Source: an uncultured bacterium (GTDB lineage: Bacteria > Actinomycetota > Actinomycetes > S36-B12). Taken from it: 50,840 nt of DNA. The DNA lies in NCBI GenBank assembly GCA_903850745.1, contig CAINMH010000138.1, forward strand, positions 1 to 50,840, read 5' to 3'. The position numbers were made by a program, and so were the translations under genes. Below are positions 35,304 to 44,486 of this stretch, in pieces (within the stretch, counting starts at the first letter, position 1; each line of letters opens with the position of its first letter). The notes beneath the pieces were generated by a model. It saw only the letters and a list, made by a program, of their open reading frames with translations, searched no databases and was not told the origin of the DNA.

Positions 35304-37708
35304 TGGGTCTCGGTGGCATGAACAAACTCAATTGGATTGGTCGATCCCTTCCTAGGGTGGAAGATAAGAAGTTCCTCATGGGTCGAGGCGGCTACATCGA
35401 CGACATGGACTTACATGGGATGTTGCACGTAGCTGTGCTCCGAAGCCCATTTGCGCACGCCATCATCAAGGGCATGGACACCTCGGCCGCTGAGGCGCTG
35501 CCAGGTGTGGTTGCCGTCATCACAGGCAAGCAGGCCGCGGAGCTCTGCGACTGGATGCCCGACTTCAACCCAGAGCCCAACCTGCACAAATGGCGTGTTC
35601 TGGCCGATGAGAAGGTCCGTTACGTCGGCGAAGGCGTTGCAGTGGTTGTTGCCGAGAGCCGCTACATCGCGGAGGATGGCCGAGATCTCATCGAGGTTGA
35701 TTACGAGCCCTTGGCTCCGGTTCCTAGCGCTCGAAAGGCGCAAGAGGCTGGCGCGGCACTGCTTCATGACGGCATGGAGTCCAACGTCGCACACGACAGC
35801 ACCCTTGCGTTCGGTGATGTCGACGGCGAATTCGAGCGTGCTGCGCACATCGTCCGGGAGCATGTTTATTGGGGTCGCACGGCGGCTCAGCCCATGGAGA
35901 CCGCAGGCTCGGTAGCAAGCTACAACCCAGGCAATGGAATGCTGACAATTCATGCCAATTCCGTGGCCCTGACCAACTTCTCGTTCCTGGTCGCTGGCAC
36001 GCTGAAAATCGATAGCAACAAGCTTGATCTTGTGCCGATGCCGGCAGGTGGAAGTTTCGGTTCGAAGTTCTGGGCAACTCGCGCCACTGTCACAGCGGGC
36101 ATGTGTTCGAAGTTCCTTGGCCGCCCGGTCAAATATGTCGAGGATCGCTTGGATCACGCTCTGAGCTGTGATCATCACGGATCTGAGCGTGAGTACGACA
36201 TCGAGATGGCGATCTCGGCGGACGGCGAGTTCCGTGCTCTTCGTCTTGTCTGCACGGACGACTATGGTGCCTACTTCCAGTTCGGCCTCGGCACTCATGG
36301 CAATGCGATGTCCCAAGTCATCGGGCCCTACGACATCAAGGCGATCTCCTATCGCGCGGTTGGCGTGCTGACTAATAAGTGTCAGCAAGGTGCATACCGC
36401 GGATTCGGTTCCGAGGTTCACAACTTCGCGCTCGAACGCCTCGTCGACAAGGCAGCGATCGAACTTGGCGTAGATGCCTTGGAGCTGCGTCGCAAGAACT
36501 TCATCACGCCGGATAAGTTCCCCCACAAGATCCCCGGCGGCAACGTCTACGACTCGGGCAACTATGAGGCGGTTCTTCAGGAGGCGCTAAAGGATGCCAG
36601 GCTTGACTACTGGAGGGCTGAGCAGGCTAAAGCCCGTGAAGAGGGTCGATACGTCGGCATCGGCATCGTGACGCAGCAGGAACGAAGCGTCTATGCAGCT
36701 AACGAGTGGTGGTTCTTCCGTGGCGCAGAGGGCGTGTCCAGCGTGCCCGAGAGCGTCTCGCTACATGTTGATGCACTAGGCAAGGTCTCTGTGACTATGT
36801 ACTCCACTGCATTCTGGGGCAACTCGCCTGAGACAGTGGCGGCGCAGGTTCTCGGAGAGGAACTCGGTGTCAACCCCGACGAGGTGTCCTTTGCGTATCA
36901 GGGCACCAATAAGGGTTTGCCCGGTAGCGGCCCCGGTGGCAGCCGATTCACCGTGATGATCACGGGTGCTGTTCAAGGCGCCTCAGCAAAGATCCGCGAC
37001 AAGGCAATCAAGATCGCTGCGCACATGCTTGAGGTTGCTGAAGGCGATCTGGAGTATGTCAATGGTGGCGTTCAGGTGAAGGGCGATCCAAGTCAGCGCA
37101 AGTCGCTGGCCGAGATCGCGATCATGCCGCGGCTCTTCAAGCACCAGTTGCCCGATGACATCACCAGCGGTTTCGATGCGGACATGGTCTACGACCATCC
37201 GTACACGACGCTTCCTACGGCCGATCGTAGCGATCTGGGCATCTTCTACCCGATGATGGCGCACGCCACTCATATTGCTGTCGTTGAGGTGGACGTTGAG
37301 ACTGGTGGAGTCAAGTTCCTTGACTACATAGCAGTGCATGACTGCGGCACTGTCGTGAACCCGCGCTCGCTTGACGGTCAGGTCATTGGCGGTCTGGCGC
37401 AGGGCGTTGGCCAAGCGCTATATGAGGAATTTGTCTACGACGATGAGGGACAGATTCAGAGTTCGTCGTGGCTGGATTACCTAATCCCGTCCGCGATGGA
37501 AATCCCCGAGGTTCGTCTTGGCCATCACGAGACTCCTTCGCCCTTTACTCCCTACGGCATGAAGGGCGGCGGCGAAGGTGGTCGTATGCATGCGCCTGCA
37601 GCAATCGCGAGCGCTGTCGACGACGCCTTGAAGCCGCTCGGTGCTACTCGAGCGACACATTTGCCGTTGACCCCGGAGCGGATCATTTCCATGGTTAATG
37701 GGCACTGA
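35303..37708 (+). CDS. Mo-hydroxylase large subunit (xanthine dehydrogenase/aldehyde oxidase family)
   Basis: GRSLPRVEDKKFLMGRGGYIDD, QGAYRGFGSE, GMKGGGEGGRMHAPAAIASAV. Confidence 0.95.
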   Translation: MGLGGMNKLNWIGRSLPRVEDKKFLMGRGGYIDDMDLHGMLHVAVLRSPFAHAIIKGMDTSAAEALPGVVAVITGKQAAELCDWMPDFNPEPNLHKWRVLADEKVRYVGEGVAVVVAESRYIAEDGRDLIEVDYEPLAPVPSARKAQEAGAALLHDGMESNVAHDSTLAFGDVDGEFERAAHIVREHVYWGRTAAQPMETAGSVASYNPGNGMLTIHANSVALTNFSFLVAGTLKIDSNKLDLVPMPAGGSFGSKFWATRATVTAGMCSKFLGRPVKYVEDRLDHALSCDHHGSEREYDIEMAISADGEFRALRLVCTDDYGAYFQFGLGTHGNAMSQVIGPYDIKAISYRAVGVLTNKCQQGAYRGFGSEVHNFALERLVDKAAIELGVDALELRRKNFITPDKFPHKIPGGNVYDSGNYEAVLQEALKDARLDYWRAEQAKAREEGRYVGIGIVTQQERSVYAANEWWFFRGAEGVSSVPESVSLHVDALGKVSVTMYSTAFWGNSPETVAAQVLGEELGVNPDEVSFAYQGTNKGLPGSGPGGSRFTVMITGAVQGASAKIRDKAIKIAAHMLEVAEGDLEYVNGGVQVKGDPSQRKSLAEIAIMPRLFKHQLPDDITSGFDADMVYDHPYTTLPTADRSDLGIFYPMMAHATHIAVVEVDVETGGVKFLDYIAVHDCGTVVNPRSLDGQVIGGLAQGVGQALYEEFVYDDEGQIQSSSWLDYLIPSAMEIPEVRLGHHETPSPFTPYGMKGGGEGGRMHAPAAIASAVDDALKPLGATRATHLPLTPERIISMVNGH

Positions 37709-37767
37709 CTGAGCCTTCCCTGGTTAACCTAGGGACGGGTCAGTTCCAGGGCATCAGGAGGCGGCAG

Positions 37768-38811
37768 ATGAGAGCGACGCTCATCTACGGCGCGCATGAT
37801 GTTCGATCCGAAGAGATCCCCGATGCGCGCATCCAGAGCCCGACAGATGCCGTCATCCGAATTCTGCGATCATGTATTTGTGGCAGCGATCTGCATCGGT
37901 ACAACGCTATGCCGGCGACAGTGGTGGGCGTCTCCATCGGACATGAGTGTTTGGGCATCGTCGAAGAGATCGGAAGCGATGTCACGGGCCTGGGTCGAGG
38001 TGATTTAGTAGTTTCACCGTTCTCGTATTCAGATGGTGAATGCGACTTCTGCCTTGAGGGCCTGACGAGTTCCTGTCGACATGGTGGTTTTTACGGGCAC
38101 GGGCGGGACGGCGCATCGGGGATGCAGGCCGAGGCAGCGCGGATCCCACTGGCCGACACTACGCTGGTTAAGCTCGGTGTTGCTGAGGATTCTGCGTTAC
38201 TTTCTGGACTTCTGACGCTCGCTGATGTTTTGCCCACGGGTCATCACGCTGCAGTGGTTGCGCGAGTGGGCCCGCGGACCTCGGTCACTGTCATTGGTGA
38301 TGGGGCTGTCGGTCTGTGTGCAGTCATTGCCGCAAAGCGGCTTGGCGCAGAGCGCATCATCTTGATGGGTCGGCACGACGACCGTCTTGAGCTTGGTCGT
38401 GACTTTGGGGCCACCGATCTTGTACCTGAACGTGGCGATGAGGGAGTGAAACGTGTGCGCGAGTTGACACGGGGCGATGGCACTCATGCAGTTCTGGAAT
38501 GCGTTGGCCATTTGGACGCCTATGAGCAGGCGCTCGGAGTTGTTCGCGCGGGAGGAATTATCGGCCGGGTAGGAGTCCCGCAATATGAGGTTGGTCCTAT
38601 CGGAATCAACACAATGTTCATGCGCAATATCACGTTGAGCGGTGGCCCCGCGCCAGTGCGTGCCTACATCGACGAACTTCTACCCGAGATCCTAGACGGG
38701 TCGCTACTAGCTGGCAAAGTCTTTGACTTGAGTCTGCCATTGGAGTCCGCCCCCGAAGGTTACCGCGCAATGGCGAACCGTCGAGCGCTCAAGGTGATGC
38801 TCACACCCTGA
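37768..38811 (+). CDS. Zinc-dependent alcohol dehydrogenase family protein
   Basis: CICGSDLHRY, IGHECLGIVEEIGSDV, CDFCLEGLTSSC; Rossmann VIGDGAVGLCAVIAAK. Confidence 0.93.
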   Translation: MRATLIYGAHDVRSEEIPDARIQSPTDAVIRILRSCICGSDLHRYNAMPATVVGVSIGHECLGIVEEIGSDVTGLGRGDLVVSPFSYSDGECDFCLEGLTSSCRHGGFYGHGRDGASGMQAEAARIPLADTTLVKLGVAEDSALLSGLLTLADVLPTGHHAAVVARVGPRTSVTVIGDGAVGLCAVIAAKRLGAERIILMGRHDDRLELGRDFGATDLVPERGDEGVKRVRELTRGDGTHAVLECVGHLDAYEQALGVVRAGGIIGRVGVPQYEVGPIGINTMFMRNITLSGGPAPVRAYIDELLPEILDGSLLAGKVFDLSLPLESAPEGYRAMANRRALKVMLTP

Positions 38812-39448
38812 ACAACTCGGCCAATTCGATGCGGGTTCGCCGGATATGTCCTGTGAGGTAACGCTCGCCATCCTCGACGTCTTGTCGCTCGATGGCATCG
38901 ACGAGTAGTTCATGTTCTGCGTTGACCATAGCGCGACGATGCGGTGTGGCCACCTGCATGAACGCGCGACGGTAGTGCTGGGTGCTGTTCCAGAAACGTT
39001 CGACGGTGGTCAGCAATGTCACGCTGGGACAGGCTGAGTAGGTGAGCATGTGGAATTGGCGATCCAAAGTGAGGAAGTCGATCAGGCCATCTTCGCGGGC
39101 GATTCGGTCCTGAATTTCATGGAGTTGCGCTACGGCAAGCGGTGTCAGTAGGGGGATGCTTGATGTGAGCGCGAGGGGCTCAAGCCGTTCGCGCATTTCG
39201 TAGACGATCGAGAGTTCTTCGCCGTCAAGTTCGGGGACACGCGCCCCCTTGTTCGTTTCCAACTCGACAAGTCCTTCGGCCGCAAGCATTCGCAGAGCCT
39301 CTCGTACGGGGAGTCGGCTCGCGCCGAATTCCGCAGCGACATCCTCTTGTCGAATCCGAGTGCCGGGAGCGAGCTCTCCAGCGAGAATCTGAGCCCTGAG
39401 ATGGCTTGCTACCCGCTCACTTGCGGTGCTCGAGGCCGCAGCAGTCAT
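38801..39448 (-). CDS. GntR family transcriptional regulator, FCD domain (FadR/VanR subfamily)
   Basis: VASHLRAQILAGELAPGTRIRQEDVAAEFGASRLPVREALRMLAAEGLVE wHTH; all-alpha FCD C-term. Confidence 0.95.
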   Translation of the reverse strand: MTAAASSTASERVASHLRAQILAGELAPGTRIRQEDVAAEFGASRLPVREALRMLAAEGLVELETNKGARVPELDGEELSIVYEMRERLEPLALTSSIPLLTPLAVAQLHEIQDRIAREDGLIDFLTLDRQFHMLTYSACPSVTLLTTVERFWNSTQHYRRAFMQVATPHRRAMVNAEHELLVDAIERQDVEDGERYLTGHIRRTRIELAELFRV

Positions 39449-39960
39449 GCGAACCTCGATGGGTCCTTGTCGAAGGCCTTGCCATCGGGGTAGGAGACCA
39501 GTTCAAATTGCATGCCCCATGGTGACATGAAGTAGACCCAGCGCTGACCCTCACTCGCACCTTTGCTGGCAGTTGACTCGCCAAGGATTGTTACGTGGTG
39601 ATCACGCAGGTGCTGAATCGCTTCGTCAAGATCATCGACGTAAAGCGCTATGTGATGTCCGCCAATGTCGCTATTGCGCGGCTGAGAATCGTTGGCTTCG
39701 GGCGCTTCGTACTGGAAGACCTCAAAGACGGCCTGCCCACCGCATCGGTAGAAGCGCAGTTCGCGCATGACCGTGAGTGGATCAACATTGAGGTGCACGG
39801 ACATCCAGTCATCGTCACTATGGAATGGGCCGAGGCGGTACAAGTATTCGCACCCGATGACGTCGACAAGCCAGGCATGGGCTTGCTCAAGGTCGGGCAC
39901 AGTGAAGCCGATGTGGTCTAGGCCGCGTAGGCCGGGAAGTCCTGGCATGGTGGCTCCCAT
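39445..39960 (-). CDS. VOC superfamily (glyoxalase/extradiol dioxygenase-like) protein
   Basis: LRGLDHIGFTVPDLEQAHAWLVDVIG; DIGGHHIALYVDDLDEAIQHL; FMSPWGMQFELVSYP. Confidence 0.9.
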   Translation of the reverse strand: MGATMPGLPGLRGLDHIGFTVPDLEQAHAWLVDVIGCEYLYRLGPFHSDDDWMSVHLNVDPLTVMRELRFYRCGGQAVFEVFQYEAPEANDSQPRNSDIGGHHIALYVDDLDEAIQHLRDHHVTILGESTASKGASEGQRWVYFMSPWGMQFELVSYPDGKAFDKDPSRFA

Positions 39961-39970
39961 CAGAGAGATA

Positions 39971-39980
39971 ATGGATCCAT
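39971..39980. promoter_or_regulatory. Putative GntR operator O2, palindrome ATGGATCCAT
   Basis: Direct reading; shares TGGATCCA core with 40032-40043. Confidence 0.6.
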
Positions 39981-40031
39981 TTATGGTGAAGTATGACCTA
40001 TATTGCGATATTTTAGGGAAAAGCCTTGCCG

Positions 40032-40043
40032 ATTGGATCCAAT
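40032..40043. promoter_or_regulatory. Putative GntR/VanR-type operator O1, palindrome ATTGGATCCAAT
   Basis: Perfect 12-bp palindrome between possible TTGCCG (40026) and TAATCT (40050) promoter elements. Confidence 0.7.
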
Positions 40044-40082
40044 ATGAGGTAATCTCCCGTCACCGACTGGCGGAGGTTTCAC

Positions 40083-42260
40083 ATGCCCGAACACAAGTCC
40101 CTGAGCCCACATGCCCCATGGGTCGAAGTTACGACGACGCCGGAGGATTGGGACAGCGCCGACCCGGGACTGCTGACCAGCATGTTCAGTCAGATGGTCC
40201 TGATTCGGTCCTTTGAGAAGTATGTCCTCGAGCTAGCCGGTGCCGGCCTGATTCACGGCCCAGCACATTCGAGCATCGGTCAGGAAGGCGCTGCGGTCGG
40301 ATCTGGACTCGCGCTAATCCCGGGTGACACCGTCAACGGATCACATCGCGGGCACCATCAGTTCCTTGCCAAGACGCTCCAGCATGTCGCTCCTGAAGGG
40401 ATCGATCCCACCGCACCAATCTCGGTCGAGGTACAGGGCCTGATGCTGAGGACTCTTGCGGAGATCGCGGGCCTTGATCGGGGATTCAGTCATGGACGCG
40501 GTGGCTCCATGCATCTGCAGTGGAACGAAGCTGGCGCGATCGGTACGAACGCGATTGTCGGCGGCGGGGTGCCTCTTGCGGCCGGATCGGCTTTTGCGCA
40601 TCAGCATGCGGGCACCGAAAACATCGCAGTCACCTACTTCGGTGACGGGGCCTCCAATATCGGCTCGACCCTTGAGACTTTCAATCTCGCTGCGGCCTGG
40701 CACCTGCCACTGTGTTTCTTTATTGAGAACAACCTTTATGCAGTGTCGACACACATCGATGAGGTCACGGCGGACTCTCGGCTTTCTGGCCGTGGTCCGG
40801 GCTTTGGCCTGGCCGCTTGGAAAGTAGATGGGATGGATCCTCTCGCGGTCTATCTGGCGTCCATGGAGGCTGCTGCGTACATGCGCGAGGGTCATGGTGC
40901 AACCGTGATTGAGGCGGATACCTACCGCTACTTCCATCAGAACGGCCCTTTCCCGGGAAGCGCCTTTCGCTACCGCAGCAAGGAGGAAGAGTCCTCTTGG
41001 CGTTCGCGCGATCCCATCGAGCTAGTTGCCTCCCATCTGGCTCGACGAGGTGTGCTCTCTGAGGATCAGGCCACGGCTTTCGTGATTGCCGCGGATGCGG
41101 TCATGGCCGGACTGGGTGATGTTCTTCTCGAACCGAAGCCGGACGGCAAGCCAGGTGAGCGTCGAATCAAGCCGTCGGAATGGCCGGACCCGGCATTCGT
41201 TGATGTCGGCATTCGTGGTGATCTCAGCGAGTTCGAGGGGGCAACGTTTAGTGACCGAGACTCCTATGCGGGTGGCATTGAGCAAATGAAGGTTATCGAT
41301 GCAGTCGCTGTCGTTATGGGACGTCGGATGGAGATGGACCCCCGCATAGTCGTCTTGGGCGAAGATGTACATCGCCTCAACGGAGGCACGAATGGTGCGA
41401 CTAAGGGCCTTCGTGACCTTTATCCAGCTCGAGTACTTGGTACGCCTATTTCGGAGAATGCTTTCACCGGCCTGGCTGGAGGCATGGCGCTTGACGGCCG
41501 CTTCCGGCCTGTCATCGAATTCATGTATGCGGACTTCATGTGGGTCGCCGCAGATCAGTTGTTCAATCAGATCGCTAAGGCGAGGCACATGTTCGGTGGC
41601 AAGGACCCCGTACCGGTAGTGCTCCGTAGCAAAGTCGCGATTGGCACGGGTTACGGTTCCCAGCATTCGATGGATCCTGCTGGAATTTTCGCCACCTCAG
41701 CGGGCTGGCGAATCGTGGCGCCCTCGAATCCGTTCGATTACGTCGGACTCATGAACAGCGCTCTGCGATGCGACGACCCGGTCTTAGTAATCGAGTCTGT
41801 TGATCTATACAACTCAACGGGCGATGGTCCAGCGGGTGATCTTGATTACTGTCTTCCGGTCGGCAAAGCGGCTGTGAAGAATACGGGTGCAAAGGGAACA
41901 ATCATTACGTATGGCACCATGACCAATTTTGTGATGGAAGCGGTCAAAGAGTTGGACGCTGATGTTGACGTCATTGACTTGCGATGGCTCGATCGTGCCA
42001 GTTTGGATTGGGAGACGATCTCTGCAAGCGTCAAAAAGACCAATGTCGTTCTGATTGCTGAGCAGGGTGCCGTCGGCACAAGTTATGGCGGTTGGCTTGC
42101 CGATGAGATCCAGCGCCGGCTTTTCGACTGGCTTGATGCCCCGATTGAGCGGGTGACTGGGAGTGTTGCTTCGCCGAGCATCAGCAAGGTGCTTGAGCGC
42201 GCTGCTTTCGCGCAGGCGCCAGAGGTTGTTGCAAAGCTTCGTCAGATGTTAGGGGCCTGA
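40083..42260 (+). CDS. Fused alpha-beta 2-oxoacid dehydrogenase E1 component (acetoin/branched-chain/pyruvate type)
   Basis: TPP motif GDGASNIGSTLETFNLAAAWHLPLCFFIEN; beta domain GEDVHRLNGGTNGATKGL, ISENAFTGLAGGMALDG. Confidence 0.93.
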   Translation: MPEHKSLSPHAPWVEVTTTPEDWDSADPGLLTSMFSQMVLIRSFEKYVLELAGAGLIHGPAHSSIGQEGAAVGSGLALIPGDTVNGSHRGHHQFLAKTLQHVAPEGIDPTAPISVEVQGLMLRTLAEIAGLDRGFSHGRGGSMHLQWNEAGAIGTNAIVGGGVPLAAGSAFAHQHAGTENIAVTYFGDGASNIGSTLETFNLAAAWHLPLCFFIENNLYAVSTHIDEVTADSRLSGRGPGFGLAAWKVDGMDPLAVYLASMEAAAYMREGHGATVIEADTYRYFHQNGPFPGSAFRYRSKEEESSWRSRDPIELVASHLARRGVLSEDQATAFVIAADAVMAGLGDVLLEPKPDGKPGERRIKPSEWPDPAFVDVGIRGDLSEFEGATFSDRDSYAGGIEQMKVIDAVAVVMGRRMEMDPRIVVLGEDVHRLNGGTNGATKGLRDLYPARVLGTPISENAFTGLAGGMALDGRFRPVIEFMYADFMWVAADQLFNQIAKARHMFGGKDPVPVVLRSKVAIGTGYGSQHSMDPAGIFATSAGWRIVAPSNPFDYVGLMNSALRCDDPVLVIESVDLYNSTGDGPAGDLDYCLPVGKAAVKNTGAKGTIITYGTMTNFVMEAVKELDADVDVIDLRWLDRASLDWETISASVKKTNVVLIAEQGAVGTSYGGWLADEIQRRLFDWLDAPIERVTGSVASPSISKVLERAAFAQAPEVVAKLRQMLGA

Positions 42261-42262
42261 TC

Positions 42263-43522
42263 ATGGCTGAGCTAATGCTGATGCCAGAAGTCGCAGCGGG
42301 TTCTGAAGCAGCCGTCTTGTCGTCGTGGTCCGTCCCGCAAGGCACGACGTATGCAGCAGGTGATGTTCTGGCCGTGATTGAAACAGAAAAGGCGATCGTC
42401 GAGTACGAGGCTGAGGCGGCTGGCGTCTTTGTCCAAGCGTTGGTGAAGGATGGCGCGGAGATCAAGGTCGGTGCGCCCATCGCATTGATCGCTCCCGTAG
42501 GTGAAGTCGTCACCGACGTGCCAGCAACGTTGGCAACTCTTGGCTTTGGTGGAGAAGAGGCAGCGAAACGAAGTACAGACGCAGCTACGGATGAGTCTGC
42601 CGCTGGTCCGCAACCCACGCCAGATTTCACACCAACATCCGTCGTTGACGTGAGAGGGAGTCGTGCCTTTAGCAGTCCCCTAGCAAGAAAACTCGCGCGT
42701 GAGGCCGACATCGAAGTGTCGACGCTAACCGGAAGTGGCCCCGCAGGGCGCATTGTGCGATGTGATGTGGAAGCGGCCATAGCCGCTGGCCCAATCGTTG
42801 CATCCTCTTCACCTCGACCGGGCGTCGCAGCACCGGCGGCCGGTGGTTTTGTCGATGTGCCGCACACGCGCCTTCGGCGTGCGATTGCTAAGCGGCTCAC
42901 CGAAAGCAAGACGACGGCACCGCACTTCTATCTTCGAGGTACAGCACGAGTGGATGCGCTTCTCCAGCTTCGCGAGCAGATCAATTCTGGTGGGGATGTT
43001 CGTGTATCTGTCAATGATCTACTCATTAAGGCAATGGCGCGTGCACATGTGCTCGTGCCGGGGATGAATGTGACGTGGAGCGCTGACGCGATTCGGCAAT
43101 ACGCAAGCGTGGACATCGCCGTTGCGGTTGCGACGGAAAATGGTCTAGTCACGCCTGTCGTGCGTGGGGTGGAGAATCTGTCTGTTTCTCAGATATCAGC
43201 GGTAGTGCGTGACTTTGCTGAACGTGCTCGCACTGGTCGGTTGACGCAAAACGAGCTCGAAGGTGGGAGCACTAGCATCTCGAACCTTGGGATGTACGGC
43301 ACTGAGGAGTTCGCGGCAATCATCAACCCGCCGCAAGCGTCGATCCTCGCGGTGGGCGCCACTCGCCAAGCTCCGGTGGCGCTAGATGGCTCTGTGGTAA
43401 TAGCCAACGTCCTCACGGTCACTTTGAGTGTCGATCATCGCCCAGTTGATGGTGTGCTCGCGGCGCAGTGGATGAAGGTATTCATCGATCTACTCGAAGC
43501 GCCTGCTCGGATACTTGCTTAG
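42263..43522 (+). CDS. 2-oxoacid dehydrogenase E2 (lipoamide acyltransferase)
   Basis: Lipoyl ETEKAIVEYEAEAAG; PSBD SSPLARKLAREADIEVSTLTGSGPAGRIVRCDVEAA; catalytic DHRPVDG. Confidence 0.94.
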   Translation: MAELMLMPEVAAGSEAAVLSSWSVPQGTTYAAGDVLAVIETEKAIVEYEAEAAGVFVQALVKDGAEIKVGAPIALIAPVGEVVTDVPATLATLGFGGEEAAKRSTDAATDESAAGPQPTPDFTPTSVVDVRGSRAFSSPLARKLAREADIEVSTLTGSGPAGRIVRCDVEAAIAAGPIVASSSPRPGVAAPAAGGFVDVPHTRLRRAIAKRLTESKTTAPHFYLRGTARVDALLQLREQINSGGDVRVSVNDLLIKAMARAHVLVPGMNVTWSADAIRQYASVDIAVAVATENGLVTPVVRGVENLSVSQISAVVRDFAERARTGRLTQNELEGGSTSISNLGMYGTEEFAAIINPPQASILAVGATRQAPVALDGSVVIANVLTVTLSVDHRPVDGVLAAQWMKVFIDLLEAPARILA

Positions 43523-43962
43523 GCGGGGTAGCGAAAAAAGAGTTCAAGCTGGATGTTGTCAGGATCTCGAAACACGATAGCCGCGTATGAGACGTGGGGC
43601 TTCTCGATGACGCCCGAGTGTGAAACACCAAGTTGTGTGAGCCATTCTGACCAAGCGTCAAGATCCGCACGGGTTGACACACCCCAAGCTAGGTGATCTA
43701 GACCGGCTCGACGTTCATCGAATTGACCGCCGTGGAAACCCTCGTGGTGGTGGAGTCCAATGAGGAAGCCCGTCGTCGGTTCAACAAGCAGAACTGCGTA
43801 GCCACCGTCCTCGTCGCCATGATGCGGAGCTAGTCGATCGAGTCGGGTCATGCCGAAGACACGTGTGTACCAGTCAGCAGACGCTTCTATGTCTGAAACA
43901 GTCGGTGAGAAGTGATGAATCCCGGTTGTCGGCGGTGGAGAAACGCGCTCGGTGTTGGCCAT
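43519..43962 (-). CDS. VOC superfamily protein
   Basis: GIHHFSPTVSDIEASADWYTRVFGM; FRDPDNIQLELFF. Confidence 0.9.
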   Translation of the reverse strand: MANTERVSPPPTTGIHHFSPTVSDIEASADWYTRVFGMTRLDRLAPHHGDEDGGYAVLLVEPTTGFLIGLHHHEGFHGGQFDERRAGLDHLAWGVSTRADLDAWSEWLTQLGVSHSGVIEKPHVSYAAIVFRDPDNIQLELFFRYPA

Positions 43963-43976
43963 GTTCTTACCCTCGC

Positions 43977-44486
43977 TCAGGTTCGGGACCCGGGATCGGC
44001 GGGGGAGTGATCGCCACCGGAGATCTGGTCAAGGGCATGGGCGAGCACGGGGGAGATAACGGCCAGGCCGTCGCGGACGCCCCCGGTCGAACCGGGGAGA
44101 TTGATGATCAGAGTACGACCAGCGACCCCCGCGATACCGCGAGAAAGCATCGAGCTTGTAACTCCCTGCGCAGCGCCGTAGGCACGGATTGCCTCTGAAA
44201 TCCCTGGGGCCTCGCGATCGATCACGCGCCGCGTCATCTCCGGAGTGAGGTCCATCGGTGTTAGGCCGGTTCCGCCCGTTGTGATGACGCAGTGGGCTCC
44301 GCCCGCGACGGCATCGCGAAGTGCGGATTCCACGGGCTCGCCGTCGGTGACAACTATCGGCTCACCGATTGCTAAACCCAATTCACGCAGGCCCCGAACC
44401 AAAATGGGTCCGGACTTGTCCTCCCAAACGCCGGCCGCCGTCCGAGTGGAGACGGTGATTACAACTGCGGTGCGTGGGATAGACAT
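43977..44486 (-). CDS. MoaB/Mog-family molybdopterin adenylyltransferase-like protein
   Basis: VITVSTRTAAGVWEDKSGP, CVITTGGTGLTPMDLTPEM, GRTLIINLPGSTGGVRDG. Confidence 0.92.
   Translation of the reverse strand: MSIPRTAVVITVSTRTAAGVWEDKSGPILVRGLRELGLAIGEPIVVTDGEPVESALRDAVAGGAHCVITTGGTGLTPMDLTPEMTRRVIDREAPGISEAIRAYGAAQGVTSSMLSRGIAGVAGRTLIINLPGSTGGVRDGLAVISPVLAHALDQISGGDHSPADPGSRT

Noticed and set aside
35411-36526. 371-aa minus-strand ORF antisense to the Mo-hydroxylase large subunit
   Set aside because: Shadow ORF in high-GC coding DNA; no recognisable domain, while the plus strand encodes a canonical enzyme.
35303-37708. Annotation as carbon monoxide dehydrogenase coxL
   Set aside because: Neither AYxCSFR nor AYRGAGR active-site motif; actual loop is AYRGFGSE.
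37718-37736. CCCTGGTTAACCTAGGG imperfect palindrome after the Mo large subunit gene
   Set aside because: Bulged and lacks a U tract; may be a weak terminator or operator but not supportable.
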